From Alectoria sarmentosa (lineage: Eukaryota > Ascomycota > Lecanoromycetes > Lecanorales > Parmeliaceae), in the NCBI GenBank assembly GCA_009733775.1, contig WOGZ01000007.1, forward strand, positions 62,001 through 126,000: a stretch of 64,000 nucleotides of DNA. Direction: 5' to 3'. Position 1 is the first letter of the stretch; every line of letters begins with the position of its first letter. Of this stretch, positions 11,378 to 23,775 are shown in pieces. Below the pieces are notes generated by a model. It was not told the origin of the DNA. It worked only from the letters and a program-made list of their open reading frames with translations, and made no database searches. The position numbers and the translations under genes are program-made.

Positions 11378-13028
11378 TCTCAACAGGTAAGTCAAGCCAC
11401 GACGACGCTATGATGTACCCATGCCTTTCTGGCGGCCTATCTTGACTCCACGAGACTGTTTCACCAAACATTCGGAGCTCGCTCGGATATCAATCCTACT
11501 CGCTTCCGACTGTGAAGATAAAACAACCATAGATAACATCGACAAAAACTCCACACTTTTATATATTCTCCTTTCTTCCACTCCTTTGGTCGAGCAAACA
11601 AATCACATGGCGGGCTTTGATGAGGGGGATTGTTCACATGACTGCGGAGATGTGATGTGATGTTGCGAGTTCTTTCTTCTTCTCAAGGCTATGTATAAAG
11701 AATCGAGCGCGCGCGCCAGCCCCGATCCCACCGTATTGCTGCAGTGGGTGGGGAGAATGGAATAATTACTTTATGCCATTTTTGTACAGGGTCTTGGTGG
11801 CGTGATGTTGACTTTAACGCGACGTTGCCTAAAGTCGAGGCAGTGGGTTGGTTATAGGGTAGCGACTATGTATCGAGTGAAGAATTGGAATATGTTTTCG
11901 AAATTTTGGCACCCCAATTCATCCCCGTTGCCTCGTATTTCGAAGCAGCTGATCTTGTTGTTGTGTAAATGACGTGGTCCCAGAGAGCTCTGGAATTATT
12001 AATTCATCTTTTTTGAATATTACAATAGAGTTCTTTTTATTTTCATGTCCCGTAAAACTGACTTCACAATAAAAGTTCAATTTCCTCACATATCGTACAC
12101 ACATGAGCGTCACGGAAGCAAACAGCTATACATATACCTGATTGAATCGTTTCAGTGCTAGGATCAGCAGCAGTAAATAAAGGCCAATATACTCGAATAC
12201 ATTATCGTGCCCCAACGCTAATTAAAATCCCCATATCTATACGACATGATCTGAAGTATTGAAAATCACCTGAATACAGCTGTGTGTGTCTGTGGGCTGG
12301 TGAGATATAAAATCCCTGCGACTCTAGATGAGAATCTATTCGAATGAAGAAGAAAAGAATACGGGCCACCGACCTCCTCGTACTTAATTGGCAAACGGCC
12401 ATCATGGGAAAGCGCAAGTGCCATACATACCCAATCGCCATGTAAATCATCGACATGACCCCACAGGAACAGTCCAGCAGGCCGAATACGAACCCACAGT
12501 CCCACTGTCTCGATCAAGAGACATCGGGTTTTTACTCGTGGAAATCGAGCATCAAACTGATACTGAAGCTTCAGAGCAGTCAGTCTGCTCTAGGGTGGTG
12601 GACGACACAGGTACAGTATGGACATTCCTGAAATCAGATGGTGGATGGAGGCCATCGAGGATGAGGATATCGACGGGTAGATCGTTATCCTGACTATGAT
12701 GTCGATGGCTAAAAGGTGCCGGGGGCACGAGCGAGGATGGATGCTATTGAGTTTAGGTAGGGATTGAGGGGCAGCGAACATCTCAAGCACGGGTTGCTCG
12801 CAGTAGAGTTTGCTGGCGGCGAAATGCTGGGATTGAGGAACCCTACGGGGCTGAAGAGACGGGAAAGGCTATGAGGAGATCGATGTCGGCATCTACAGTT
12901 TCGGAGTGTATTTAGCAATGGATGTCCCTCGTCTCTGGGTCTCTATCACCGAACTTTTCAGCACCACTCTAGTAGCATAAAGGCAGAGAGTCAGAGAGCG
13001 AGGATTCGAGTATCACGGGCAGCTTCGC
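11378..13028. other. Intergenic region, no gene recognised
   Basis: I see only short overlapping open frames between the gap and the Zn2Cys6 fragment. A minus-strand frame around 12266-12517 reads like diluted coding sequence but matches no family I know. No RNA gene or repeat is evident. Confidence 0.4.
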
Positions 13029-13175
13029 ATGTGTTTCAGCTCTGACGGCTTTTTAGACAGAGGGCGGGCGCGATTTGATTATACGACGACTTGTGATTTG
13101 CCTAGATATCGTTTGAGGCTTCTATTTTCCGTGTCTCGTGATGAAGACCCCCTGACATTTGATATATTGACGGCA

Positions 13176-13271
13176 ATGCCTCGCCGCACCCACCAAAAGT
13201 CAAGGTTGGGTTGCACGGAATGCAAGCGGCGGCATATTGCGGTAGATTCGCAATACAGCATGGAGGCTTAG
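13176..13271 (+). pseudogene. N-terminal stub of a Zn2Cys6 transcription factor
   Basis: The frame opens with MPRRTHQKSR and runs into GCTECKRRHI, the typical start of sterol-regulator-like fungal C6 zinc proteins. The third cysteine and the rest of the cluster are missing; the frame continues into unrelated residues and stops at 13269-13271. The stop lies two bases from the stop codon of the homoserine kinase on the other strand. Either a deletion removed the remainder when this junction formed, or an exon lies elsewhere, but no matching exon is visible downstream because the next bases belong to homoserine kinase. Confidence 0.6.
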
Positions 13272-13273
13272 CA

Positions 13274-14510
13274 TCAATCGGACATGTCACAACACGTAGC
13301 TCCGTCAGGATCCACCTCTAGGACCTGCCAATCATACCGAATATCCTGCGCTTCTCTTAATGTTGCGCAGATAGCTTGAGCGATCCGCTCGAAATTACTT
13401 GTCGCGAGGGCTATTATGCTGGGACCTGCGCCGCTGAGACAAACTCCCCTATGTGACTGCATTAGATGATGATCAAGATAGAAGGAATTAAATTATCATT
13501 TTTTGGAGGTTTCAGACTTACAATAAACCCGGATATATTTGAGGCGTAAGATTCTGTAAAACTTTTCCAAAGCCAGGCACTAAATCCGCTCGATATGGTT
13601 GATGGAGCCGATCGCGCATTGCTTCCGAGATTTTTGCGGGATTTAAAGGTGTTTCACCTAAGAGAACGGGAAGGAGAGAGCAGCGCTGTGTATTAAATAC
13701 AACGTCTTCCCGTGAATAGGTTTTCGGGAGCCGCCCTCGCGCTTCTACAGTATTGAGATGGAAGTCTGGGATAACGACCACTATCTTGATGTCGGAATTC
13801 AATCGAAAATGGTGGTAGCTTCCGATACCCTCAGGCGGCGCATCTAGACTCTTGGACAAAGTCTCGCTAGGTTCACTAGGCGGTATCTGCATCTTCATGA
13901 ACGCGCCGATGAATCCGCCAAAGCAGGCTGCACCGATGTTGTCTGGGTGACGCTCCACCATTAGGCAGTAATCAAACATCCTCTCCTTAGATAGATGTAA
14001 ATGGCCAATCTCGTTACCCAACATTACGCCGGCAACGACTGCAGCAGCTGATGACCCTAGACCTCTGGATAAAGGGATACCTGAGTTTATATATATCCTG
14101 GTGGCAGAAGGGAAGCTAGAGTATGTTTGGAGTCAGCGTAGGGGTTGTAAAGCAAAATCTGAAACCACCTCCGGAGAATGTAACTGACCCTCCTATTCCG
14201 TGAGATCTCAAGACATATAATGCAACTTTAGTGACCAAGTTCTCGTCAGCGGCACGGCTGAGACTGTCTGCACCTTCGCCTTCGCATATGATCTCGCAGT
14301 TCCACGGAGCCGAGGTTTCTCGAGGCAGCTGCTCTATTCGGAGCTCGAGACAAATGCTGAATTTCTGGGAAGCAGAGGCCGACTTCAAAGCAAGCCCGAG
14401 AACGTCAAAGCCGGGTCCTAGACGGCCGTGAGTTTGGACGTGTAGGAAGGATGACTTGGTGCAGACAGACCTAAATTGGCGCTCGAACCAGGTACCCTAA
14501 TTTTTTTCAT
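13274..14510 (-). CDS. THR1: Homoserine kinase
   Basis: Four exons on the minus strand (14510-14471, 14417-14189, 14097-13522, 13448-13274) join in frame to 339 residues, close to the usual 350 or so. It phosphorylates homoserine with ATP in the threonine branch of the aspartate pathway, in the cytosol. The tiny first exon gives MKKIRVPGSSANLG, completed by PGFDVLG after the splice, the classic GHMP start. PLSRGLGSSAAAVVAG is the GHMP ATP-binding loop. YCLMVERHPDNIGAACFGG, DRLHQPYR and CLSGAGPSIIALA are further family blocks. Introns of 53, 91 and 73 nt begin GTCTGT, GTCAGT and GTAAGT. No break is seen, so this is likely functional. Its 3' end abuts the zinc-cluster stub. Confidence 0.95.
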
Positions 14511-16060
14511 CGCAAGTTCCCTTTTCAATCGTGTCGGTTGATTGTTGTTGAATGTTACGCCATTCGCAAACTAGATAGACCGTTATATCTGATCGAAAAT
14601 TTTCGCGTTTGTCGATTAGGTAATAATGGTCTCAACGCGATGCGGGCCGAAAAAAATTCCGCAGCTAGTCCTTATATGGCATAGTGGCTTAATGAGATAG
14701 ATCCCTTCGATCCTTCTGCAGCAGACTTCTCGATAGATTCATCATCATCCTTGTTACCCACAACAATGCTACCATAGTCATTTGCACGTGGAGGGTTTAG
14801 GCAGAAAGCACAGTAGACCATATTGATCTGAAAACCACCAGCTTGCTTTTTTGACGCCTTTCTATTCCTTGCTTGCGCCGGCGCTTGAATTCACGGCAAT
14901 GATGAGGAAGGCTCAGATTGGGACAGTAAAAATCTAGATTCTGACGTTTCTATTTTGCTCTAATGACCTGCTGGCGGTGGATATGTGCAGGTTGCAGGCG
15001 GTCTTGACGAGAGGGGTTCTCGCCCCAAATGCTCGCTGTCTTTTTTGGCTCTTGCTTGTACGGTCTGGATTTATGAAATCGGGTATTCGGATTGAAAATT
15101 TCAGGGGCATTGCTACCCATAAGAGGTTCTTGAGGGATGGAACGCCGTGATGGCATCCTGCATAGCGATAGACTATGACAAAATTGGCAGCATCCACTGC
15201 GCCATACTGTTCTTGCATCAAGCTCACAACCATCACTTCGGCTGGATGATCGTTTTCGGCCGCGTCTTCTGGTTGTGCGGGTAGTACGGCAGATATCTTG
15301 ACGTCTGTGATTATGAGTCAGTCGGCTGTGCAGGATCAATGCATGACATAAGCATATAAGGGATTGCTTTATCTACTGTCGAGCCCCTGCGACTGTCAAC
15401 AGTATTCTGGCTACTGAATGCGAAGAAGGGGTAAACGGATTCTAACGGTCAGAAGATGAAATTTGAGAATGTGCGACTGGGAGATTCCAGCCAAATCGTC
15501 GAGGGCTCGTCGGAATCCTCATGATCGAAAAAAGCGATTCCTCTGCCGGTAAAAACCAAAAGGTCCGTGAAAATTTTCCTTGTCCTCTTCCCTTCCGAAA
15601 TGAACCATCAAAGGGGAAAGCACTCCAATTTCAACATGTAATTCGAGATTTTTCGGTCTTTACGTACAACGGCGTTTGGGCCCGAGATCGAACTCGCTGC
15701 ATGCTATCATTCTTTACGAAGGCCAAAATTGGAACAATGTAGAAGAGCATGAGAATCCTGAAGGTGATGGATTACCGTGAGTCCACCATGCCAACTCATG
15801 GGCCTGGGCGAGGAGAGGATCTGAAAGCCATGACGGACAAAATCCAGAGCATTATTAATACGCCGAATACCGATAATACAACTTGCGCCTCCCTTTACAT
15901 ACAGGTTCTTAGCCTTTTCGGGTTAACATGCTGCACAATGAAGTCATAGCTTTGATCCGACCTCTCCCTGAACCTCAAGCTTCATTTTTTCAACATCCGT
16001 GCTGTCGGATAAGTCCATCATTTCGAACAGTTCTCTTCGACTTTAGAGAGTTCAAAGTCA
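14511..16060. other. Divergent intergenic region with a possible small minus-strand frame
   Basis: The region lies between the divergent starts of homoserine kinase and the NLR. A minus-strand frame within 14934-15300 reads DVKISAVLPAQPEDAAEND and then VVSLMQEQYGAVDAANFVIV, which has a protein-like composition and could begin after a CACAG acceptor at about 15302. No start exon or family can be identified, so I do not call a gene. The rest is presumably promoter DNA. Confidence 0.3.
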
Positions 16061-19000
16061 ATGAGCTCTCGAGGCAGTATTCTGCAGATGACATACTGTT
16101 GCAGGCCAAGGGAGTCCTATGATCCTGCTGGCTCAGCCTCACGCTTTTACCCCGCGCCAGAAAGTAAGACGACGTGAACAGGCTGCCTCATATCTCGCAT
16201 CGAATCGACGCCATGCTAGAAGGAAGTAGCAGTCGTTGGGCTTCTGCCCTTAATAAGCTGAGCTTAGAGGACCGCCAGTGGATTGCCTTCGATGGCCAAG
16301 ACAAGCTGGATGTTCTCACCGACTTGCAGATCCTGACAAACAGCGCAAAGACCAGGTCCATCGACGGTAGATGGCGGTTCCACCGACCAGGCCGCGGAGG
16401 CGAGACTGTTATTCTATGGGACTTGTTCAGCAAGATCGCCAATTGGATTGATCGCTTCAAGGAAGTTGGCGATATCGTGGTTCAGTTTGATCCAGTCCAT
16501 GCTGCACTCCCATGGGCTGGCGTGCGTTTTCTGTTGCAGGTCTCTACGTTCTGTCCCATGCCGCTCTTTTCTCTTACTAACAGCGCTTCAGGTTGCGGTT
16601 AGTGATATCAACAAGTTCAATTATTTTGTAGAGGGCGCGGAGACGATCGCTCGCAGTATTGCTCGCTTTGCTATATTTGAGGGCCTCTATCTACATCGTG
16701 GTACTCTTGAGACGACGAGTGAGAAAGCTCTTGAAGAGGCTCTGATTCGACTATACGCCACGATTCTCGTGTACCTCGCGAGAGTAAAGCTCTATTTTGA
16801 GCAGAGTACAGCTAGTTCGTCATCTATTCTTCTGTGCATCAACTCAATAACTGAAAACCTTGATAGAACGTATCTTAAAAGCTATCGCGAAGCCTCAAGA
16901 GGAGTTTGAGGGACTCATAGATGAGATCAGTCAGGAACAGTCGAATGTAGATCGCTACACGAGCCTGGTCGATGCAGAACGTTAGTCCGTCCATTCTCGG
17001 AGCCGCTTCGCGACTAATACAGTATGACGCAGGTAGCAATAACATTAGGGACAACCTCCAAGCTTTATCAATCGGTGTGTGAGACATCTCAAAGTTCCTT
17101 TTCAACTAGTGGCTAATCGTCTTAGACCAAGGAAAAAAACACGCTGAGCTTTTGAAGCTTCTTCAATCCATTGATGGCCCTATTTCCAGAATGAGTAATC
17201 AGCTCGAACAACTCGAAGATCACTTAAATAGTTAGCATTCTATCGAAGTGGATACCGAAACGTCGTTAACCTATCTAGACTCTGAGCGCGTCGAGATTCT
17301 GCGCTGGCTATCGTCCCAACCTTATTTGGAACATCATCAGCAGGTCAACAGGCAAGCTCTTACAGGCTCAGGGCAGTGGCTACTCCAAGATCCGGCCTAT
17401 ACGAAGTGGCTTAATGACAGCGTTTCATCTCTCTTGTGGCTCCATGGCCCCCCAGGGTCGGGAAAAAGCACCCTTGCGTAAGTTTATTCAACTCAACCCT
17501 GTGTTCACACCTTCAAACGAGGCCACTTTCCTTTTTAAGTTTTCCAACCTATTTCCTTCGGTAGTCTTGACAAGATTGCATGGCACTGACTACTTGAACT
17601 TGGTTAGGTCGATAGTCATTGAGGACGCAAATAAGAGGTTCGAGGCTGGCCACAGCCCCTTACCTGTTTATTTCTATTGCTCAAGAAGTGCAGCAGAACC
17701 TGAACGCTCCAATTCAAACGCTGTACTTGCCAGTATTCTAAGACAAATCTCATGTGTTCAACCTGGCAAATCCCTTCTCCCCCCAGTCATTGAGAAATAC
17801 AAAAAGCAGGGCGAAGGATTCAATTCCAACGGCCTTCAGCTAGAGGAGAGTCGAGAGCTTCTTATCGAGTTGATTGGGAGTTACGGTATCACAATCATTG
17901 TCGTAGATGCACTCGATGAATGCAACCCTGAAACGCGTCAATCTCTCCTTGATGCATTTGAGGATATCCTGCAAGAAGCTGCTGGCTTGGTCAAGATTTT
18001 CGTCTCTAGTCGTGACGATCAAGACATTGTTTGCATACTCCGAGAGTATCCAAATCTAGATATCTCATCGGACAAGAATACCCACGATATCCAGACTTTT
18101 GTCAGAATAGAAACCGAAAAACTCGTCAGCAAGCGACGACTGTTACGTAACAGCCGAGCAAAGGAAGAGATGCAAGCACTGATAATCGAACAAGTTAGCG
18201 CAGGTGCTGACGGCATGTAAGTCTTTTGCAAATGGTTTGTCTTTCATTTTGGAGTATACTGAGACCCTGTACAGGTTTCGATGGGCAAGCTTGCAACTCG
18301 AACTTCTTTGTGCTCAGAAGCTTGATCAAGATGTTCGATCGAAATTGGGAAGACTTCCTCCCAAGCTGGAGCAGTTATATGTCGAGATCTATGATCAACT
18401 TATGCTTTACTCCGGTGACGCTGGTCGTTGTATTATCGACAATACCTTTAAATGGCTGCTAAGCGCTCAGAGGGCATTAAATGCGCCCGAATTCTTATGG
18501 GCTGTTACCATCAATCTGAGTATTCCTTTTGGGGACATTACAAAGGAAACTGTCCTGGATCTTTGTCACAACTTGATATTATATGACGAAGGCCTAGACA
18601 CTTTTCGGTTTGCTCATCTCTCCGTGCGGGAGTTCTTTGAAAAACGGCCGGAATTCTCGGAAGTCTCCTGTGCAATTTTTGCCGCCGAGAGCTGCCTATT
18701 ACATATGATAGCCTCTTTGAGCTTTGCAGGTGCAGAATCGACTTTAAACGATGGGCGCATCACTCATCTCCGTCGGAGAATAGCTTCATCAACAACATCA
18801 GTATCCGCAAAAGTTCTCGAATACGCTAATGATGCCTGGATGGTTCACTGCCAGATAGCCCCCCAGAATGACAGGACAGATGACACCAGGTTAGGGCGGA
18901 TTATTCAATGCTTTCTCTTGGAGCATTCAGGGCGCGACTCGGCCTTTGATGCATGGACACAATGGTATTGCAACACCATCTTGGAATTTGCCGCACCTAC

Positions 19001-21410
19001 TTTAAGATCTCAACTTCAAACCATCCTTAGTGGTTGTTCCAATTCCCATTCTAAATGGTTCTTTGTTGCAGTCGCATATGGATTCAATGAGGTCGTCGAC
19101 GTTTATCTGCAGACCGAAGGACTCAGTGAAGAAGAAAAAAGTAGCACCTTACTTCTAGCGGTAATGGCTGCTCAGCATGAAATAATTGATCAGCTTGTGG
19201 ATAATGAAGCAGATTGGGAACCTACAGAACAAATATTGTTCTATGCCGTACAAAACTGGGACCCGGAGAGATTAACGAGGCTATTAGACAAGAGCACCAA
19301 TGTTAGCCTTACTAGGCGTATGATTGCCGCTGCCAGTCAGGGACAGAGCGACAAGAGGATAACGTTGCTTTTGGAGAAGAATCCGGACTTGAATGTCACC
19401 GCAGAGATGCTTGAGGACGCCATAAAAAATACGAATCAGGATGTCTTCACCCTACTTCTGGCTCGAGCCTCAGAAGGCATCGTTACCGAGAGCGTTCTTA
19501 AAACAGCAATCAAGGCAAGGCAATTGAAGAACTTCGTACTCCTTCTGGATAGAGCTGATGACTCATGCCTTACTTCATCGCTGATAGCACAAGCCGTACG
19601 GGACAAAGAAATGAAACCAATCATGGAAGTAATGCTCACGCGAGGTGGGGTCGCTAAGATCACAAAAGAGGTAATGGTCGAAGCAGCACGGTTACCAGAC
19701 CAAGAGATTCTGAGCCTGTTGCTTCTTCATGGAGGAGTGGTCACGCAGGAAGTTCTGATCGAGGTGGCTTACGATGTGAGCTCCGGTGTACTGGATGCGT
19801 TGCTTGAACAAGGCTGTGAAATTAATGGCCAGATCCTGAGTTTAGCTGCACAAAATCCATGGGACACTGAGGTTGGACTAGGCCCAATGCTGAATCGTGC
19901 TGATGAGGCGATCATTGCTGAGGAAATGGACGGCCTGCTAGTTGGTCTAGCACGGAGAGCCGGGGAAACTGCAACGATGAGGCGACTGCTCGATCGCGAG
20001 GGAGCCGCCAAGATTCCAGAACACGTTCTCATAGCTGCAGCCCGCAACGTTTTCAGTGGAAGCGAGTTGATGCAGCTGTTATTCGAACAAGGGAGGGCAC
20101 TAGAAATTACAGCGGATTTGCTGCCATACGCCGTTGCTAATCTTGAACTGGAGGCTGTGCTACCACTGCTGGAACATGTTGAGACGACCGGCATTATAGA
20201 TGTCCTTCTCGAAGCAGCTGCTGGTAACAGGGATTGTGGCGGTGAATTAGTGAGCATTCTCCTGAGGAGGGCCAATGTGAAAGAACTTCCAGAAAGACTC
20301 CTCCGCAAGACAATGAGAAACTCCAAGGGAACGAAAGTAATCGTGGCACTAGAAGAAGTCTTTGGTCGCATCGAAATGACAGAGGACACGATGGTGACAC
20401 TCGTTCGCGAGGCAAGAAATGCGAAAAATCTGTCTGGCTGGATGGAGCCTGCGCTGATCACTGAAAAAGTATTAATCAGTGCGCTGAGCAATCGGAGGTA
20501 CGATGTCCGAAACTCCATAGTAGAAAAGTCTTTGCACCTTCCCGTTACCATCGCCGTACTCAAAGCAGCGGCACCTCTTTGTGACCTGCCCTGCTTCAGG
20601 TTTCTCTGGAATCGAGGCCGCATAGCTAAGGTCACCGAGGACCTGACGAAGAAGGTAGCCAAGAACATCTGGTCCCTCGATATTATTCAATTCCTACTCG
20701 ACGAAGCTGAGGAAGTTCAGACGGGAGAAGAATTCATAATGGCTGTCGCAGAAAAATCCAGGCGTGTGGTAGATATATTCAACTTACTAGTCGAGCGTGG
20801 TGTCCAGTTAGAGATTACATATGGCGTGTTGAAAGCAGCAGTACTAAACAGGTATTGGCTCCGCGGCCCTCTCTCGTGGATACTACAACGCCACATTCAT
20901 CTAGAAATCACAGAAGAACTATTCAAGATCGCGGCAAGTGAAGGAAACAAAGCCATTCTCCACAGGCTTTCAGAATATTGCAAGATGGAAAGTACACCAA
21001 AGAAATGGTTTGACATCGCTCGAATGATCAACGCAGCACGGCGCGGTGCAACCGACAGTTTGAAAGATCTTTTAGATCGCGGAGTAAACCCGAATCTCTC
21101 TAGCCCAGATGGTTTGACTCCTCTATTTTTGGCATCGCGAGGCGGCCATAAGTTGGCGACCCAAATGCTACTTTCTGCTGGTGCAGCACCTGATCCCATC
21201 TGTGACCAATGCACGCCCTTGTGTGATGCAGCGGAGGAAGGTGACTATGACATGGTGAAGATACTAGTCGAGGGTGGAGCTTCTCTCGACTTCCGCAATG
21301 AGGAGGAATACACGCCGGCAATGATAGCGAGAGACAATGGACACCTGAAGGTCTTCAGATATTTGGAGCAATGCCGAGAGACCAGAAAGCAGCAGAGGCA
21401 CCAGGAGTAA
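16061..21410 (+). CDS. NLR-type STAND protein: DUF7708-like, NACHT, repeat region, ankyrin
   Basis: Nine exons (16061-16163, 16220-16539, 16592-16814, 16867-16980, 17033-17074, 17126-17230, 17279-17477, 17608-18216, 18275-21410) stay in frame for 1616 residues. The N-terminal part (ILWDLFSKIANWIDRFKEVG, then VHAALPWAGVRFLLQVAVSD) resembles the DUF7708 region that precedes fungal NACHT domains. The NACHT carries the P-loop GPPGSGKST near residue 360, Walker B IIVVDALDEC near 465 and KIFVSSRDD. A winged-helix-like part has FAHLSVREFF. About 900 residues of degenerate 40-residue helical repeats (ITEEVLxxAA type) follow, then canonical ankyrins near 1515-1600 (GLTPLFLASRGGHKLATQML). A TAG at 17233 is removed by the 48-nt intron 17231-17278, which has a GTTAAC branch. 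Fungal NLRs sense non-self and can trigger incompatibility death, but the ligand here is unknown. ATG 16088 is an alternative start. Confidence 0.85.
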
Positions 21411-21749
21411 AGTGAGACCTCCCGTTTTCTAATTTTAGTCAAGGATTCTGCACCGCCAACAAAATTGTCACCCCAATCAGCGGACTCCATGCATGGTCAT
21501 GGTACTGTTTGAAAGCAGTACCGGACCACCAGGTGCCAGGCTAATCACCTCTCCAGACTACGCACAGGACATGTGAGGGTTAAGGTTAGCTGGTAACAAC
21601 ATTGTTGTTCTTATTGATTTTCAGCAAAGGTGATACATTTCCTACTCGATGTTACCTACTATATAGTCGATTATAAACCGATAGCATTGAGAGAAATCCC
21701 AGGTACTATCTTCAACGTCACCAGAATTGATACTGAACGAACTACAAAG

Positions 21750-22488
21750 ATGCGACAAGCTTCTCAGATAGACTTGGTCATGGGTGCTATTTTGATTGCT
21801 CTAATGCAAGGCTTTTGTGACTTGCAATCTCAAATCGGAATGCAGAACGTAGTTTTTTCGACTGTGGTAAGAATCTACTTCAAACCATTTGACAATTTTG
21901 CCGAGAAACATGGTATGCCTCGCGCACTGATCGATAACGCGGACACCCTCAGTAAGGGACTGACCTCCTTTCAGACTTTGCTTCTGCAAAAATCTGTAGC
22001 CAGGCCAACTACCGATGGAAGGTGCAGCTCGGGGTGGACCCTTCGAACCGGGGTAACTTCGCGGTCATGAACGTTGAGGCAGATACATGAAAGACGGCAG
22101 AATGAAAATAGCAGACTGCAATCCCCCGGGGTCGACTTGAGCGAGGAAACGGATCCTATTCTCATCCGCGACTGATATCAAGGCTGTAGACGACTGGCTG
22201 AGAAGCTTGGGGTATGCTGGCGAATTGAAGACATGGTGCAAGGACTTTGGTGTTAGAGCGACACGCGGACTGAAGGAGGCAGTGACGGGGCTTGCTGATT
22301 CCCTGAGCACGACGGTGATCATGCCCGATGGCGATGCTTTCAAGTTCAAGGGACTAAATACGGATGCTCAGGGGAATGTTTACTCAGGGATCACATATTC
22401 GATCCCTTCTGGTAGAGAGATCAAAATGCAGGCTGAGGTCGAGGAACATAAAGGCTTGACGACGAGGTCGTTCGTGAAGGATCAGTGA
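21750..22488 (+). pseudogene. Frameshifted conserved gene of unknown function
   Basis: A possible start at 21750 leads through a hydrophobic stretch (MGAILIALMQGF) to KPFDNFAEKH. Removing a 62-nt intron (21913-21974, GTATGC to TTTCAG) joins this to FASAKICSQANYRWKVQLGV and DPSNRGNFAVMNVEADT. The register then changes near 22086 to RLQSPGVDLSEETDPILIRD, and again near 22173 to TDIKAVDDWLRSLGYAGELK, continuing to RSFVKDQ and a stop at 22488. All three segments read like one protein, so two small indels are the simplest explanation. A 110-nt intron (22073-22182) could instead bypass the middle segment. The family is not recognised. The C-terminal part contains VRATRGLKEAVTGLADSL and SGITYSIPSGREIKMQAEVE. 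It lies directly downstream of the NLR. Confidence 0.5.
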
Positions 22489-22719
22489 AGAAGATGATTG
22501 TGATGCATTCACAGCTCCTCAAAATGCTGTTCTACAAATAGCTTAGATACTAGACACTGTTGTTCTGCGCAAAGCCCGAGTTTGAACTTGATGAGATCGT
22601 GTTCATCATATGTTGTAGCATTTTATGCACCATAAGACCGGCCGTATCGCCTGTATTCGATCAAACAGGAAATTATCAAGTGTTCTTTTAATGTAGATGA
22701 GCGCTTAGACGTTGCCATT

Positions 22720-23775
22720 TCACTTCAGCTCTCCTCAGCTCACCCTCACTCACCTTTGGTGTCAGAATGATCATTCACGAGGCGTGAAGCGGCATGTATA
22801 TAATAAAAAAAGCTGAGCATTGTAAGTAATGCACTGTTTATTGTCGTCTGGCCCTCTGATGGAGTTGCGATCTGGTGGACTGCGATCTGGCGGGCGCGAT
22901 TGCGACTTGGTGGCGAGTTAGTGAGATTGCGGTTTGGTGGCCACTTGGTGAAACTGCGACCTGGTGGCGACTTGGTGGGACTGCGACTTGGTGGCGACTT
23001 GGTGTCGACTTGATGTAATTGAGACTTGATAGCGATTGGGTTACGATTAAACCGAAGTGCCAAATCCTCACCAAGTCGCCATACAAATACGGCACCACCC
23101 AGTCGCCATACAAATTTGACGCCATACCAAGTCGCCATACAAATTTGACGCTGCCAAAACCACACCCAGTCGCCATACAAATTTGGCGGTGCCAGATCAT
23201 CACCAAGTCGCCATACAAACTCGGCAGCGCCAAAACTACACCAAGTCGCCATACAAATTTGGCACCACACCAAGTCGCCATACAAATTTGGCGCCACACC
23301 AAGTCGCTATACAAATTCGACGCTGCCAAATCACCACCAAATCGCCATACAAGTTTGGCGCTGCCAAACTTACACCAAGTCGCCATACAAATTCGGCACC
23401 ACCCAATCGCCATACAATTTGACGGTGCCAAAACTACACCAAGTCGTCATACAAATCTGGCGCTGCCGAATCACCACCAAGTCGTCATACAAATTTGTGA
23501 CGGTGCCAAAACCACACCTAGTCGCCATACAAATTCGGCGTCACATCTAGTCGCCATACAAATTAGACGCTGCCGATCTCACACCAAGTCGCCACACAAT
23601 ATCGGCGCTGCCAAACTTACACCCAGTCGCCATACAAATTCGGCGCTGCCAAACCTACATCAAACCGCTATACAAAATTTGCAGCGCCTAATCTCCACCC
23701 AATCGCAATGCCAAGCCACACCCAATCGCAACCCACCAAATCGCTCTCACCCCATCCCCATTCAGCGCCAGCTCC
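22720..23775 (-). repeat. Fold-back minisatellite element, copy 1 (inverted)
   Basis: From about 23060 to 23740 there are about 18 units built on CCAAGTCGCCATACAAATT, alternating roughly 28-bp and 38-bp spacings (the long form carries GGCGCTGCCAAA). From about 22855 to 23030 the same core appears reversed as GGCGACTTGGTG units. The element is therefore two opposed arrays able to fold back on each other. The outer flank (reverse complement of 22735-22840) contains CAGTGCATTACT, ATACATGCCGCTTCA and GTGAGCTGAGG. The inner edge has AATCGCTCTCACCCC. Corresponding blocks in the same order frame the second copy at 29705-31115, which lies in the opposite orientation. Long open frames here only reflect unit periodicity. 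Confidence 0.85.

Noticed and set aside
14934..15300. Possible small minus-strand gene
   Set aside because: The text is protein-like, but no start exon, donor site or family could be found, so it is only mentioned in the intergenic entry.
17233..17235. TAG read as a nonsense mutation in the NLR
   Set aside because: A 48-nt intron with plausible donor, branch site and acceptor removes it and keeps the frame, and all other exons are intact.
19769..20668. Minus-strand frame of 299 codons inside the NLR
   Set aside because: It is serine/arginine-rich antisense of the large NLR exon, with no motif.
23041..23740. CRISPR-like appearance of regularly spaced repeats
   Set aside because: This is a eukaryotic genome. 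The spacers are themselves repeated and unit lengths vary, so it is a minisatellite.
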